Below, in pieces: positions 45,131 to 51,991 of a stretch of 51,991 nucleotides of DNA. Under the pieces are notes generated by a model. That model made no database searches, was not told the DNA's origin, and saw only the letters and a program-made list of their open reading frames with translations. The translations under genes were made by a program, and so were the position numbers. Location of the stretch: the IMG/VR virus record IMGVR_UViG_3300042340_000122, positions 1 through 51,991 of that record; one strand, written 5' to 3'. Source of the DNA: a virus. Position 1 is the first letter of the stretch. Every line of letters begins with the position of its first letter.

Positions 45131-45949
45131 CTATGTGTAGGCGAAAGAGATGCGGCCAGCGCCGCCGTCGCGGCCTTCCGGAGACGTTCCCGCGGTAGTG
45201 CCACCGCCACCGCCACCGCCAGGGGACGCGCCCGACGTCGCCTCAGTTCCAGAGGCGTCCGCGTTTGACCCGCCTAACGCCCCGCTTGCTGCGTTACCGC
45301 CACCGGGGTTGGCAAGATAGGTGTTCGTCCCGGCATTTCCGTTTGTGTTGCTGGTGCCACCTGATGCTGTGCCTGCCGCGCCATTGACGGCTGTTGTCGC
45401 TCCACCGCCACCGCCCGCGCTGTGAGCCAGGCCGGTGTACCCGCCTGTCCCGCCTGTCGTTGATGTCGTGCCACCATTAGTTCCGCTGCCGCTGGCCCCT
45501 GTCTTTCCAGAACCACCACCACCGACCGTGTAGGTGATCTGGTCCCCGCCGGATACGGATACGGTGGAAACACAGCGCCCAGAGCCGCCGCCGCCACGGC
45601 AGGTCGTCGTGCTTGTTCCTTTGGAGCCACCGCCACCACCACCGTCGCTCGTGACCCCGGAAGAGGATGCGCCTGCAGGCGTCGTCTCGGTCGCGCCCGT
45701 TCCAGAGGTATACGTGTTTGTGACAGGCGTGAACGGGATCGCGCCACTAACCCCGAACCCAATGAGTTGGGTAATGCCGAGAGAAGCAACGATCTCCTGA
45801 TACGTCGCCCCGCGCACATCTTCAAAACGCTCGCGGAACGGGTTCCAGAGAAAGCCATCCACGACCTGAATAGGTGACTTCTTGGATGGAACCCAAACGA
45901 GGGATTTGGATGTGACGGGGAGTAGAAGATAGTTATGGCGAATGAACAT
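45131..45949 (-). CDS. Glycine-rich adhesin-like protein
   Basis: 272 residues. An N-terminal 75-residue domain (LLLPVTSKSLVWVPSKKSP, EDVRGATYQEIVASLGITQL) is followed by about 190 residues of Gly/Ser/Thr/Ala with poly-Gly runs and few charged residues. Polyglycine sandwiches form the tips of some phage receptor-binding adhesins (S16 gp38-like). Located directly after the fibre gene, so tip adhesin or chaperone is likely. The end GRISFAYT is a beta strand. Confidence 0.7.
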   Translation of the reverse strand: MFIRHNYLLLPVTSKSLVWVPSKKSPIQVVDGFLWNPFRERFEDVRGATYQEIVASLGITQLIGFGVSGAIPFTPVTNTYTSGTGATETTPAGASSSGVTSDGGGGGGSKGTSTTTCRGGGGSGRCVSTVSVSGGDQITYTVGGGGSGKTGASGSGTNGGTTSTTGGTGGYTGLAHSAGGGGGATTAVNGAAGTASGGTSNTNGNAGTNTYLANPGGGNAASGALGGSNADASGTEATSGASPGGGGGGGTTAGTSPEGRDGGAGRISFAYT

Positions 45950-45952
45950 GGA

Positions 45953-47482
45953 TCAATCGTCCACGTTGCTGTTGATCGTGTACAGAAGCTGGATGCCGAT
46001 GAGTTTCGCATCGACGCCCAACGTATCCGACCCATCCGACACCGTGCGGTTGATCTGGAAATAGCAGATGTCACCTTCTGCTGGAGTTCCTGCAATTGTG
46101 ATTGCTGAACTCTCCGGACCCACGTGAACATCAAGTGCTGTGAGAAGTGTGTCGGTAGATGTCTGCGCAGTTCCAAATGCAGTGTCGATCGCATCATCAT
46201 TGGAAAGCGCAACGCCCTGAAGACCCCACACCACACCGCCAGAGCCAGATGCAGCCGTCCAGAACGGAATGAATGTAACCGTGCTTTCATTCCACCCCTT
46301 TGGAAACGCGACCGTGAATTGGGCAAACTCCTGCGTGGTGGTGTCAAAGTCCAGGGTTTTATTCATTACCTTGTTGGTGGTGGATTCCGTGGTTCCTGAA
46401 GCAGCGCCATTTGTAGTTCTGGCAGTCATCGCTCCGGCTGGAACCCAGACCGTCTGCTTGCCAATACCGATGCGGTCAAGGCGGACCTTTTTGTAAGCAG
46501 ATGCGGATGCATCCAGGGTGGCAACGAAGTCAGTGTTGGCTACTGGTGATGTGTCATCAGTCGCGTTGTTGATCGCGTTGTACCAAAGATCGGAAACCGC
46601 AACCTTGTTACCCGCATTGCTCTCTGAGGCATCTGCAAAGGCAATGAGGTCTCCGGTGGCCCCTCCAGATGTATCGGTCGTGAGAAGCTGGAGGCCATTA
46701 GTTAGAAGGTTATCGACCGTAACTGTCTGCGCCGCATTGCTCTCACTCGCATCGGAGAACAGAAGTTTATCTCCCGTTGCCCCGCCAGTCGTATCTGCCG
46801 TGAGATTGGCAAAGACATTAGTGAAGAGGTCTTGGACCGTTACCTTGTTGGATGCGTTGCTGTCTGAAGCGTCAACAAACGGGATGAAGTCCGCAACCGC
46901 GCCACCCGTTGCATCCGTGGTGAGGGAATTGAGATCGGTCGCGTAGAGCTTGGGATTGATGTATTCAAAGTAGGTCCCGTCATAGACCAGCCAGAGAGTA
47001 TCGCCGGATGCGATGTCCCCAGCCACAAGCGCCGCCTGATGCTTGCGGATTGTCTTTGCCCCGAGGGCATTAATATTGATGGTGGGGGTGGTGACTGTGT
47101 TCGTTCCCGGGGCAATGATTTGTACAATCATTCCAGCGGTATAGGCGGAGGGAGCGGGCGTAACCGTCCCCGTCATTGCATCCCCTGTTCCTCCGGGAGA
47201 GGCTGCTTTCCAGATGGTTCCATCCTGGATCTCGGAGACCCTGCCGTAATGGGTCCGGGACGTTGCGGCACCCGTGTTTGTATGCCTAAATCCTCCCATG
47301 GGAAGATTGGCTGAGGGCGTGGTTTGCCCATCAAGGGTGACGCAATTCTCCAGCCCGTCCACAATTCCGTCAAACTCGGCGTCCATTTCTGTAGCGCCGA
47401 TTATGTTTGTTGGAGACCCTGCGTCCCTTCGTGCTACCCACGAATAAAGGCGCGTGAATACACCACTACCGTTCCAAGGAAT
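45953..47482 (-). CDS. Tail fibre with three tandem repeats, non-canonical start
   Basis: About 509 residues if read from an ATT at 47482. The N-terminus IPWNGSGVFTRLYSWVARRD is the usual phage fibre start, and MDAEFDGIVDGLENCV follows about 30 residues later. No ATG, GTG or TTG lies upstream in frame. GAGGAG sits eight bases before the ATT; an ACG two codons earlier is too close. Residues about 200-345 hold three repeats of about 48 residues (DSNASNKVTVQDLFTN, ESNAAQTVTVDNLLTN, ESNAGNKVAVSDLWYN). An ATG-started version would begin at 47386. Confidence 0.75.
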   Translation of the reverse strand: MPWNGSGVFTRLYSWVARRDAGSPTNIIGATEMDAEFDGIVDGLENCVTLDGQTTPSANLPMGGFRHTNTGAATSRTHYGRVSEIQDGTIWKAASPGGTGDAMTGTVTPAPSAYTAGMIVQIIAPGTNTVTTPTININALGAKTIRKHQAALVAGDIASGDTLWLVYDGTYFEYINPKLYATDLNSLTTDATGGAVADFIPFVDASDSNASNKVTVQDLFTNVFANLTADTTGGATGDKLLFSDASESNAAQTVTVDNLLTNGLQLLTTDTSGGATGDLIAFADASESNAGNKVAVSDLWYNAINNATDDTSPVANTDFVATLDASASAYKKVRLDRIGIGKQTVWVPAGAMTARTTNGAASGTTESTTNKVMNKTLDFDTTTQEFAQFTVAFPKGWNESTVTFIPFWTAASGSGGVVWGLQGVALSNDDAIDTAFGTAQTSTDTLLTALDVHVGPESSAITIAGTPAEGDICYFQINRTVSDGSDTLGVDAKLIGIQLLYTINSNVDD

Positions 47483-47517
47483 GGCCGTTACTCCTCTAGA
47501 GATGTGAAGGAAATAGA

Positions 47518-47769
47518 ATGAGTTACCGAGAGATTTATGCGGTCTGCATCTACGCCTGCATGATGCTCCTCGCGGGAGCCTTCGGCGGTATCTCGGGGAT
47601 CATTCTGATGAATATGGGGTTTTGGATTAGCGCCATCGATCTGGGATGGATCGACGATTGGTATGAAGAAAACCCGAAGGGGGAGGAAGTGGTCTTGAAT
47701 GAGGAAAGCGGGGAGGAACCCCCGCTCCCCGATAATGTCATCCGCCTTCCGGTGAGGAAGTTCGGCTAG
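47518..47769 (+). CDS. Small membrane protein, second moron
   Basis: 83 residues. Membrane segments AVCIYACMMLLAGAFGGISG and IILMNMGFWISAIDLGW, then an acidic tail (EENPKGEEVVLNEESGEEPP) and VIRLPVRKFG. GAAGGAAATAG lies upstream. It is on the plus strand between two minus-strand virion genes. Its stop shares a CTAG with the stop of the convergent 47766 gene. Possible superinfection-exclusion or host-membrane protein; function unknown. Confidence 0.65.
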   Translation: MSYREIYAVCIYACMMLLAGAFGGISGIILMNMGFWISAIDLGWIDDWYEENPKGEEVVLNEESGEEPPLPDNVIRLPVRKFG

Positions 47770-49925
47770 AGCCCGGGAACGTAAGGCGCTGCGGCTGCGC
47801 CCGCTGCCTGCGTTCCCTGTACAACTGCCCCACCCCCATACGTCCGGGTGTTTTCGTTACCTGCTCCTGCTGCTCCTACATTCTGCTGCATCTTCTGGAA
47901 CTTCTGAGCGGCAACGTAATGCTTGTTCAACAGATTGATCCCGGCGCGAACTTCTGCCGGATCAGTGGAGAAGAGGAGGCGAACAATCTCCGCCCGTGTT
48001 CTTTCTCCAATTCCATTCAGCATCCCCTGGAACCGGGTCCATCCGATTGCGTTGAGTAGGGGAGTGATTGACCCACTTGCCATGGACCGACCAAGACCAG
48101 ATGCAGCCTCGGGGGAGAGTGCCGCAATACCCTCGTTCAGATCGTTCTGAGCCGCCGTTCTTTGAGCCGTGGGAGATCCAACATTTACATCTCCATACGT
48201 CTCATACATCTTCGTCTCAAGTTCATAGCGCTTGGCGAGTTCGTTGTACTTTTCCTCACCCAGAACCTGACGCATACGGTCCCGCTTGATCTTGGTGCCG
48301 AAGATACGGTTTACCGCATTTCCCTTATCAGGCGCGTTATCAATGTCTTCGATGATTTTCTGCGTAAACCCTTGCCGATAGAATTCCTGCTCGGACTTTG
48401 ACATGCCGGCGAGGTCTTTGGCCACTTGGTCTGGATGCGCCTTTGTGCCCATCCGCCCCGCTTCCATGGCTCGCTGGTTAGCGGCATGGCCCGCATAGAT
48501 CTGACGACCTTGAGCGTAGGACGGAGAGAGACGATCCATCTCGCCGACCCATTGGTTCTTCAGGGTGGTAAGGTTGCGCGCGGCTTGGTTGTTACCGGAC
48601 CTCACCGCGCTATCAATCATGTCATCGAGGGCCATTTTTCCATAGTGCATGGCCTTCATCGTGTATCCGATGACATTGCCCTTGGCATCCGTAATGACCA
48701 GATCAGACATCGGAATGCCCTCATCCTGCGCCATCTTGAGGCCCTGATTGATTGCCTGCTTTCCGCTCGGGCGGTTTGTAAGCTCGACTACCTTCGGCCC
48801 CGTCACGGGCTTGTTACCCGCGAACGCCTTGTCGTAGTGTGGTTTCGCTTCTGCAGCACGCTGAGCGGCAATCTCATCCGTAGATTGGACAAATGACCCG
48901 GGAGGCTTGCCGAGTGCTTCCTGCATATCATCGGCAACGCGAGACCCCATGCCCTCCTGACGGGTCTTGAGGAACTCTTGTGCCCTGTCCCGTCCCGACC
49001 CTGGCATTCTCGCTGCTGCCGTTCCCGCGTCTTTCACTGAAGTGGGGGCAACATCGATGGGCGCTACTGGTTTACCCGACTTCGCAGCGCCAAAGAAATC
49101 ATCGGCAAACTCGTCAATGGATTTTCCCGAGGCCAAGAACTTCTCAGCCAGATACCGCGCAGCCTTGTCTTCCGGCTTGCGGAACATGTTGAGGAGTTTC
49201 TGGCCTCCCTTGGTAGCAGCCGGACCAGCAACACCAATGGCAGTGCCCAAGATTGTGTTGACGGCCAACCGGCCCATGTCATCGCCAATGACGCCAACGC
49301 GCTGACCGATACCACCCGTAGAATGACCCGAGGCTGTGACTTCGCCTGCGGCCCCACCAGTGATGCCAAGAGCCCCGACCGTCTCGAGCAACTGTCCTGT
49401 CTTGGAGGTTGGTGCGGCTGCTACCATTCCGGCCACACCCTTGGGCGCAACCTTTCCTGCAGCCTCAGCAGCGGCCCGTGCAGTGGGTGCGCCTAATGCA
49501 GCACGTGCACCACGGATAACGCCCTGAGCGCCCTTGTAGAGCCCTGTGAAGAGGGGGGTTCCCGCTACAAAGCCTGCACCACCCGATGCTATGTTTCCAT
49601 AGGACCAGTCATCTTCCATTTCGCGATAGCGCTGGTGCTTCTTCTCAACGTCCGCAAGAGCCTTGTCATAGTCTTGACCGAAGAGTGCGCCACCCGCAGC
49701 GACCACCTCATCTCCAAATCCAAACAGCGCATTATCCAACCCATTCAGGATGTAACCCTGCGCTTGCTCGTTCCAGTCTCGGTCGTCAACGACAACATCG
49801 GAACCCGGACCCGCAATATCTTCATCAGATAGGGCGGTTGATTTGATAAGTTCATCATCGGACATGGCCTTGGCCGTCCGGCGTGCATTTGCTGCTTTTT
49901 GTTCTTTCGTGGGGATGTAGGGCAT
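47766..49925 (-). CDS. Large internal virion / ejection protein
   Basis: 719 residues from MPYIPTKEQKAANARRTAKA. The block GLDNALFGFGDEVVAAGGAL with FGQDYDKALADVEKKH at about residues 60-100 and a following Gly/Ala-rich part (SGGAGFVAGTPLFTGLYKG) are paralogous to the protein at 3218-4327. The middle and C-terminus are helical (NQAARNLTTLKNQWVGEMDR, YNELAKRYELETKMYETYGD). Typical of podovirus internal proteins ejected into the host with the DNA. The ATG overlaps the upstream stop (TAATG). Confidence 0.72.
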   Translation of the reverse strand: MPYIPTKEQKAANARRTAKAMSDDELIKSTALSDEDIAGPGSDVVVDDRDWNEQAQGYILNGLDNALFGFGDEVVAAGGALFGQDYDKALADVEKKHQRYREMEDDWSYGNIASGGAGFVAGTPLFTGLYKGAQGVIRGARAALGAPTARAAAEAAGKVAPKGVAGMVAAAPTSKTGQLLETVGALGITGGAAGEVTASGHSTGGIGQRVGVIGDDMGRLAVNTILGTAIGVAGPAATKGGQKLLNMFRKPEDKAARYLAEKFLASGKSIDEFADDFFGAAKSGKPVAPIDVAPTSVKDAGTAAARMPGSGRDRAQEFLKTRQEGMGSRVADDMQEALGKPPGSFVQSTDEIAAQRAAEAKPHYDKAFAGNKPVTGPKVVELTNRPSGKQAINQGLKMAQDEGIPMSDLVITDAKGNVIGYTMKAMHYGKMALDDMIDSAVRSGNNQAARNLTTLKNQWVGEMDRLSPSYAQGRQIYAGHAANQRAMEAGRMGTKAHPDQVAKDLAGMSKSEQEFYRQGFTQKIIEDIDNAPDKGNAVNRIFGTKIKRDRMRQVLGEEKYNELAKRYELETKMYETYGDVNVGSPTAQRTAAQNDLNEGIAALSPEAASGLGRSMASGSITPLLNAIGWTRFQGMLNGIGERTRAEIVRLLFSTDPAEVRAGINLLNKHYVAAQKFQKMQQNVGAAGAGNENTRTYGGGAVVQGTQAAGAAAAPYVPGL

Positions 49926-51580
49926 TACTTGGGCATCCATCCTACCTTGCCAGAGGAATCACGGCCCCAAACGAAGGTGTTTCCATCGGGGGCTGTGTAC
50001 TCAGTCTTTCCAATGATGCGCTTTTCCTTCGGGGGTAAAACCACCTTGGGCTTTGGACCTGACGATGCGGACGGAGATGGTGGCTTCCCAGGCGCGCCGC
50101 CCTCCTCACCTGGCTTCTCGCCACCAAGCGTTATTGGAGCCCCAAACGGAGGAGGAGTCTCACCTCTGGCTCTGGCTTGGCGCACATACTCATTGTAGTA
50201 AATCTGCGCCTGACGCTGCTTGCGCTGGTACAGGTCACCAAGGATCTTCCTCATCACCTCCGGGTTCTGAAGTGCAGACCCAGGATCGCCACCCAAAGCC
50301 TTCAGAACGCGAACGGCATCGTATTCAGTCATGACGCCGGGGCCGACAATCGTGGTCCTGAACAGACCGAGCAGTGCCTGCACCTGATTGTCAGCAGAGA
50401 GCATATTGAACTCTGCCGGCGTGAGGGTTTTGCCACCAAATGCGATCTGCTTGGCCTTTGAGGTTACATCAAGGGCCCAGCGATTGATGCCTGTCGGGAG
50501 GTCCTTCACTGTCGCGAAGTACTCGTTCAACGCATCCATACCGTTGATTTCGTTCTGATAGTCCTGCTGCAGCTTGACGTATTGCGTCGGTGTCATCTGC
50601 TTTGGAGCGGGGGCCTTTCCACCGGCACGCTTATAGAGCCCATCCGGCGTCTGGTAATAAAGCTGGCCATCATTTGGGTTGAACACGGTCGATATTGGCT
50701 GACCATCTGGGCCTTCAATGGTTGGGCCCTGCTGCAACCCGCGCTTGCCAATCGGGCCGGGCGTCTTGAAGGACCTCTCACTTGGATCTACCGGCGCGCT
50801 CGCAGGTGTTCCAGGAACTGTCGGATCGGCTTCGCCAGCCGGAGTATCAACGCCATCAGCGTCCCAATTAGGGTCTTCCGCTCCGCCACCTGAACCCTCC
50901 CCCTTCCACCTTGGCGAGGGAGCGCCTACCGTCTCCCACGTCTTTGTTTCAGGATTCCACTGCTTGGTTACTACCGCGTTTCCTTCGTAGAAGTTGCGCG
51001 TGGTCGGAGCGTTTCCACCATCTGCAGCCGCCGCAGCCTTTCGCAGTCTGTAGTCTAGGGCTTTATCGACAAGCTCAGGATCACCGGATTTCATCCAGTC
51101 ATCCATCATCTTGTCAAAGTCACCCCCAGAGGTTTCGAACCCGCCCTGAACAACCTTGCGCCTGCGCTCTTCGATCTTCGCCTGATCCTCATCCGCGCGC
51201 TTGTCCATCCATGCGCCTGCGATCTGAGAAACCGCATTGGCAACCGCCTGCATCGGATGGTTGACTTCCTGCTGCTTGCCCATCAAGGCTTCGGCAAGCT
51301 TGCGCCTTCGCTCAATGGAGGATGCAGAGGGGAAATCTCCCTGTTCACCCTCAGGCTGTCCGGTCGGGGTTTGGCCACCCTCCCCAAACATACCGCCCCC
51401 GTTGATATCCACGGGCGTGAACATGGGCGCAACCTGAGCAGGTTGGTCCGGGCTTCCCACCCCGCCCACGGTTCCGTTTGGAAACATGGGAGGCTGTTCA
51501 TTCCCGAAGTCTTCAGGGGATACGAACCCCGGAGGACGCTGCGGCTGGAGGAATGGATTGTTCTGCCACGTGACGACCAT
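49925..51580 (-). CDS. Large virion protein, ejection-type partner
   Basis: 551 residues. The first 90 residues are Pro/Gly rich; then helices (SIERRRKLAEALMGKQQEVN, QAVANAVSQIAGAWMDKRAD), a low-complexity linker, a short beta unit (DGQLYYQTPDGLYKRAG) and a helical block (PTQYVKLQQDYQNEINGMDA, RVLKALGGDPGSALQNPEVM). Ends GWMPK. It lies upstream of the 719-residue protein in the same operon. Likely a second internal or ejected protein; no family name assigned. Confidence 0.62.
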   Translation of the reverse strand: MVVTWQNNPFLQPQRPPGFVSPEDFGNEQPPMFPNGTVGGVGSPDQPAQVAPMFTPVDINGGGMFGEGGQTPTGQPEGEQGDFPSASSIERRRKLAEALMGKQQEVNHPMQAVANAVSQIAGAWMDKRADEDQAKIEERRRKVVQGGFETSGGDFDKMMDDWMKSGDPELVDKALDYRLRKAAAAADGGNAPTTRNFYEGNAVVTKQWNPETKTWETVGAPSPRWKGEGSGGGAEDPNWDADGVDTPAGEADPTVPGTPASAPVDPSERSFKTPGPIGKRGLQQGPTIEGPDGQPISTVFNPNDGQLYYQTPDGLYKRAGGKAPAPKQMTPTQYVKLQQDYQNEINGMDALNEYFATVKDLPTGINRWALDVTSKAKQIAFGGKTLTPAEFNMLSADNQVQALLGLFRTTIVGPGVMTEYDAVRVLKALGGDPGSALQNPEVMRKILGDLYQRKQRQAQIYYNEYVRQARARGETPPPFGAPITLGGEKPGEEGGAPGKPPSPSASSGPKPKVVLPPKEKRIIGKTEYTAPDGNTFVWGRDSSGKVGWMPK

Positions 51581-51596
51581 TTAGGTATGTTCCTGA

Positions 51597-51923
51597 TTAC
51601 TTGCGGCGCTTGTTCTCGTAGCCATAGATTCCACCAGCGGCGCTTCCAGCAGCCCCGCCAATAATCGACCCCTTGAAAACTCTATCGTCCGCACGATCCA
51701 GCAGCCGCTTATCGCCACCAGAGCCCCATCCGTTCGAACCATCCTTTGAAGCGCGCCTCTCTGCCCTAGCCTCGGCCCGACGTGCTTTCTTCCCCGCCAT
51801 TCTCTTGCCGATAATTCTGCCGCCAAGAACCCCGAGCGCCGTCCCGACAACCACCCCCTGCTCGGCGTTCAAATCTAGGGCCTTGTCGAAGATGTCCCGA
51901 TTGTCTTCTTTCTTCTTGCTCAT
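51597..51923 (-). CDS. Small RDIF-motif protein (paralog 8)
   Basis: 108 residues: MSKKKEDNRDIFDKALDLNA, then GVVVGTALGVLGGRIIGKRM, a basic middle (KKARRAEARAERRASK), a second glycine segment (GSIIGGAAGSAAGGIYGY) and the end ENKRRK. The best-formed member of the family. Overlaps the stop of the gene entering from the right edge (ATGGGATGAGC). Confidence 0.75.
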   Translation of the reverse strand: MSKKKEDNRDIFDKALDLNAEQGVVVGTALGVLGGRIIGKRMAGKKARRAEARAERRASKDGSNGWGSGGDKRLLDRADDRVFKGSIIGGAAGSAAGGIYGYENKRRK

Positions 51924-51991
51924 CCCATACCTCCAAATGCCTTGCGCATGATCGCTTCAATCAGGACTTGGCGCTTTCGATCATCTTCCGG
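51920..51991 (-). CDS. C-terminal end of a gene entering from the right edge
   Basis: 23 codons are visible: PEDDRKRQVLIEAIMRKAFG then GMG and TGA. The stop overlaps the start of RDIF paralog 8. It could be the C-terminus of the gene that leaves at the left edge if the molecule is circular, but the two ends do not join in frame. Confidence 0.55.
   Translation of the reverse strand, partial: PEDDRKRQVLIEAIMRKAFGGMG

Noticed and set aside
45274-46347. Minus-strand open frame (357 codons) in another frame of fibre and adhesin
   Set aside because: Created by the Gly-rich codon bias of the adhesin; Arg/Ala/Gln-rich nonsense sequence, while both real frames show domain patterns.
1-51991. CRISPR array, tRNA or rRNA genes, insertion sequence, integrase
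   Set aside because: None recognised on reading: no regularly spaced repeat array, no cloverleaf-like stretch, no transposase or recombinase motif.

Overview
The window is most of the genome of a tailed double-stranded DNA phage with a podovirus-type (short-tail, P22-like) gene set. The evidence is a small and large terminase, an about 850-residue portal protein, a scaffold with an acidic head, a major capsid protein, a head-tail adaptor, a beta-propeller-like stabilisation protein, large ejection-type proteins and a tail fibre, with no tape measure, sheath or major tail tube gene. Several genes resemble ones seen mainly in phages and prophages of Alphaproteobacteria, especially Rhizobiales: a DUF6456-like protein, a stand-alone OmpR-type winged helix, a small secreted protein, and virion proteins of the GL.. 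RNALRLIAAA type. That host assignment is inference. No integrase, DNA polymerase, RNA polymerase, tRNA or CRISPR array is visible.

Layout. (a) 1-24885, minus strand: late virion genes. Read from the right they run small terminase, large terminase, a neck/virion protein, portal, a set of decoration or tail proteins, scaffold, major capsid, a homing-endonuclease insertion, a second decoration protein, a 692-residue three-domain glycosyltransferase/DUF115/FkbM enzyme, adaptor, M23 peptidase, ejection-type proteins, and the stabilisation protein. (b) 25201-32554, minus strand: a leftward early/middle operon. It starts with a Cro/CI-like repressor and continues with a DnaA-domain/HNH fusion, a DUF1064 nuclease, an SNF2 helicase, a DNA methyltransferase, a winged-helix regulator, a replication initiator, and a DUF6456-like protein. 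A strong terminator at 25025-25053 closes it. (c) 32555-32906: a divergent control region with two promoters and shared dyad operators. (d) 32907-40725, plus strand: a rightward early operon of many small overlapping genes. It includes an HNH protein, a PD-(D/E)XK nuclease, an OB-like protein, a PAPS-reductase-like PP-loop enzyme, a QueD-like protein, a DpdA/TGT-like protein and a Mom-like protein. (e) 40702-51991, minus strand: spanins, holins, endolysin, a phosphoesterase, a metallopeptidase, a glycine-rich adhesin, the tail fibre, and two large ejection-type proteins. This block reads like the downstream half of the late operon that leaves the window at position 1, so the molecule is probably circular or circularly permuted. 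The two ends do not join in frame, so some sequence is missing.

Three features stand out. First, at least eight small late genes share a short motif (consensus E-[DN]-[NT]-R-D-[IV]-F-[DE]-K-[AIV]-[LV]). Most of them add a glycine-rich hydrophobic segment and a KRRK-type tail. They are interleaved with the virion genes, and a related RDDI motif occurs in two larger neighbours. I know of no named family that explains them. Second, a rightward cassette combines PP-loop, QueD-like, DpdA-like and Mom-like genes. It looks like a DNA hypermodification (anti-restriction) island assembled at repeated 3'-end joints. Third, the control region has a 19-bp dyad operator in both divergent promoters and a probably leaderless repressor transcript.

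Two plus-strand genes (22807-22995 and 47518-47769) sit inside the minus-strand late block as apparent morons. Both share a CTAG palindrome with the convergent gene as overlapping stop codons.
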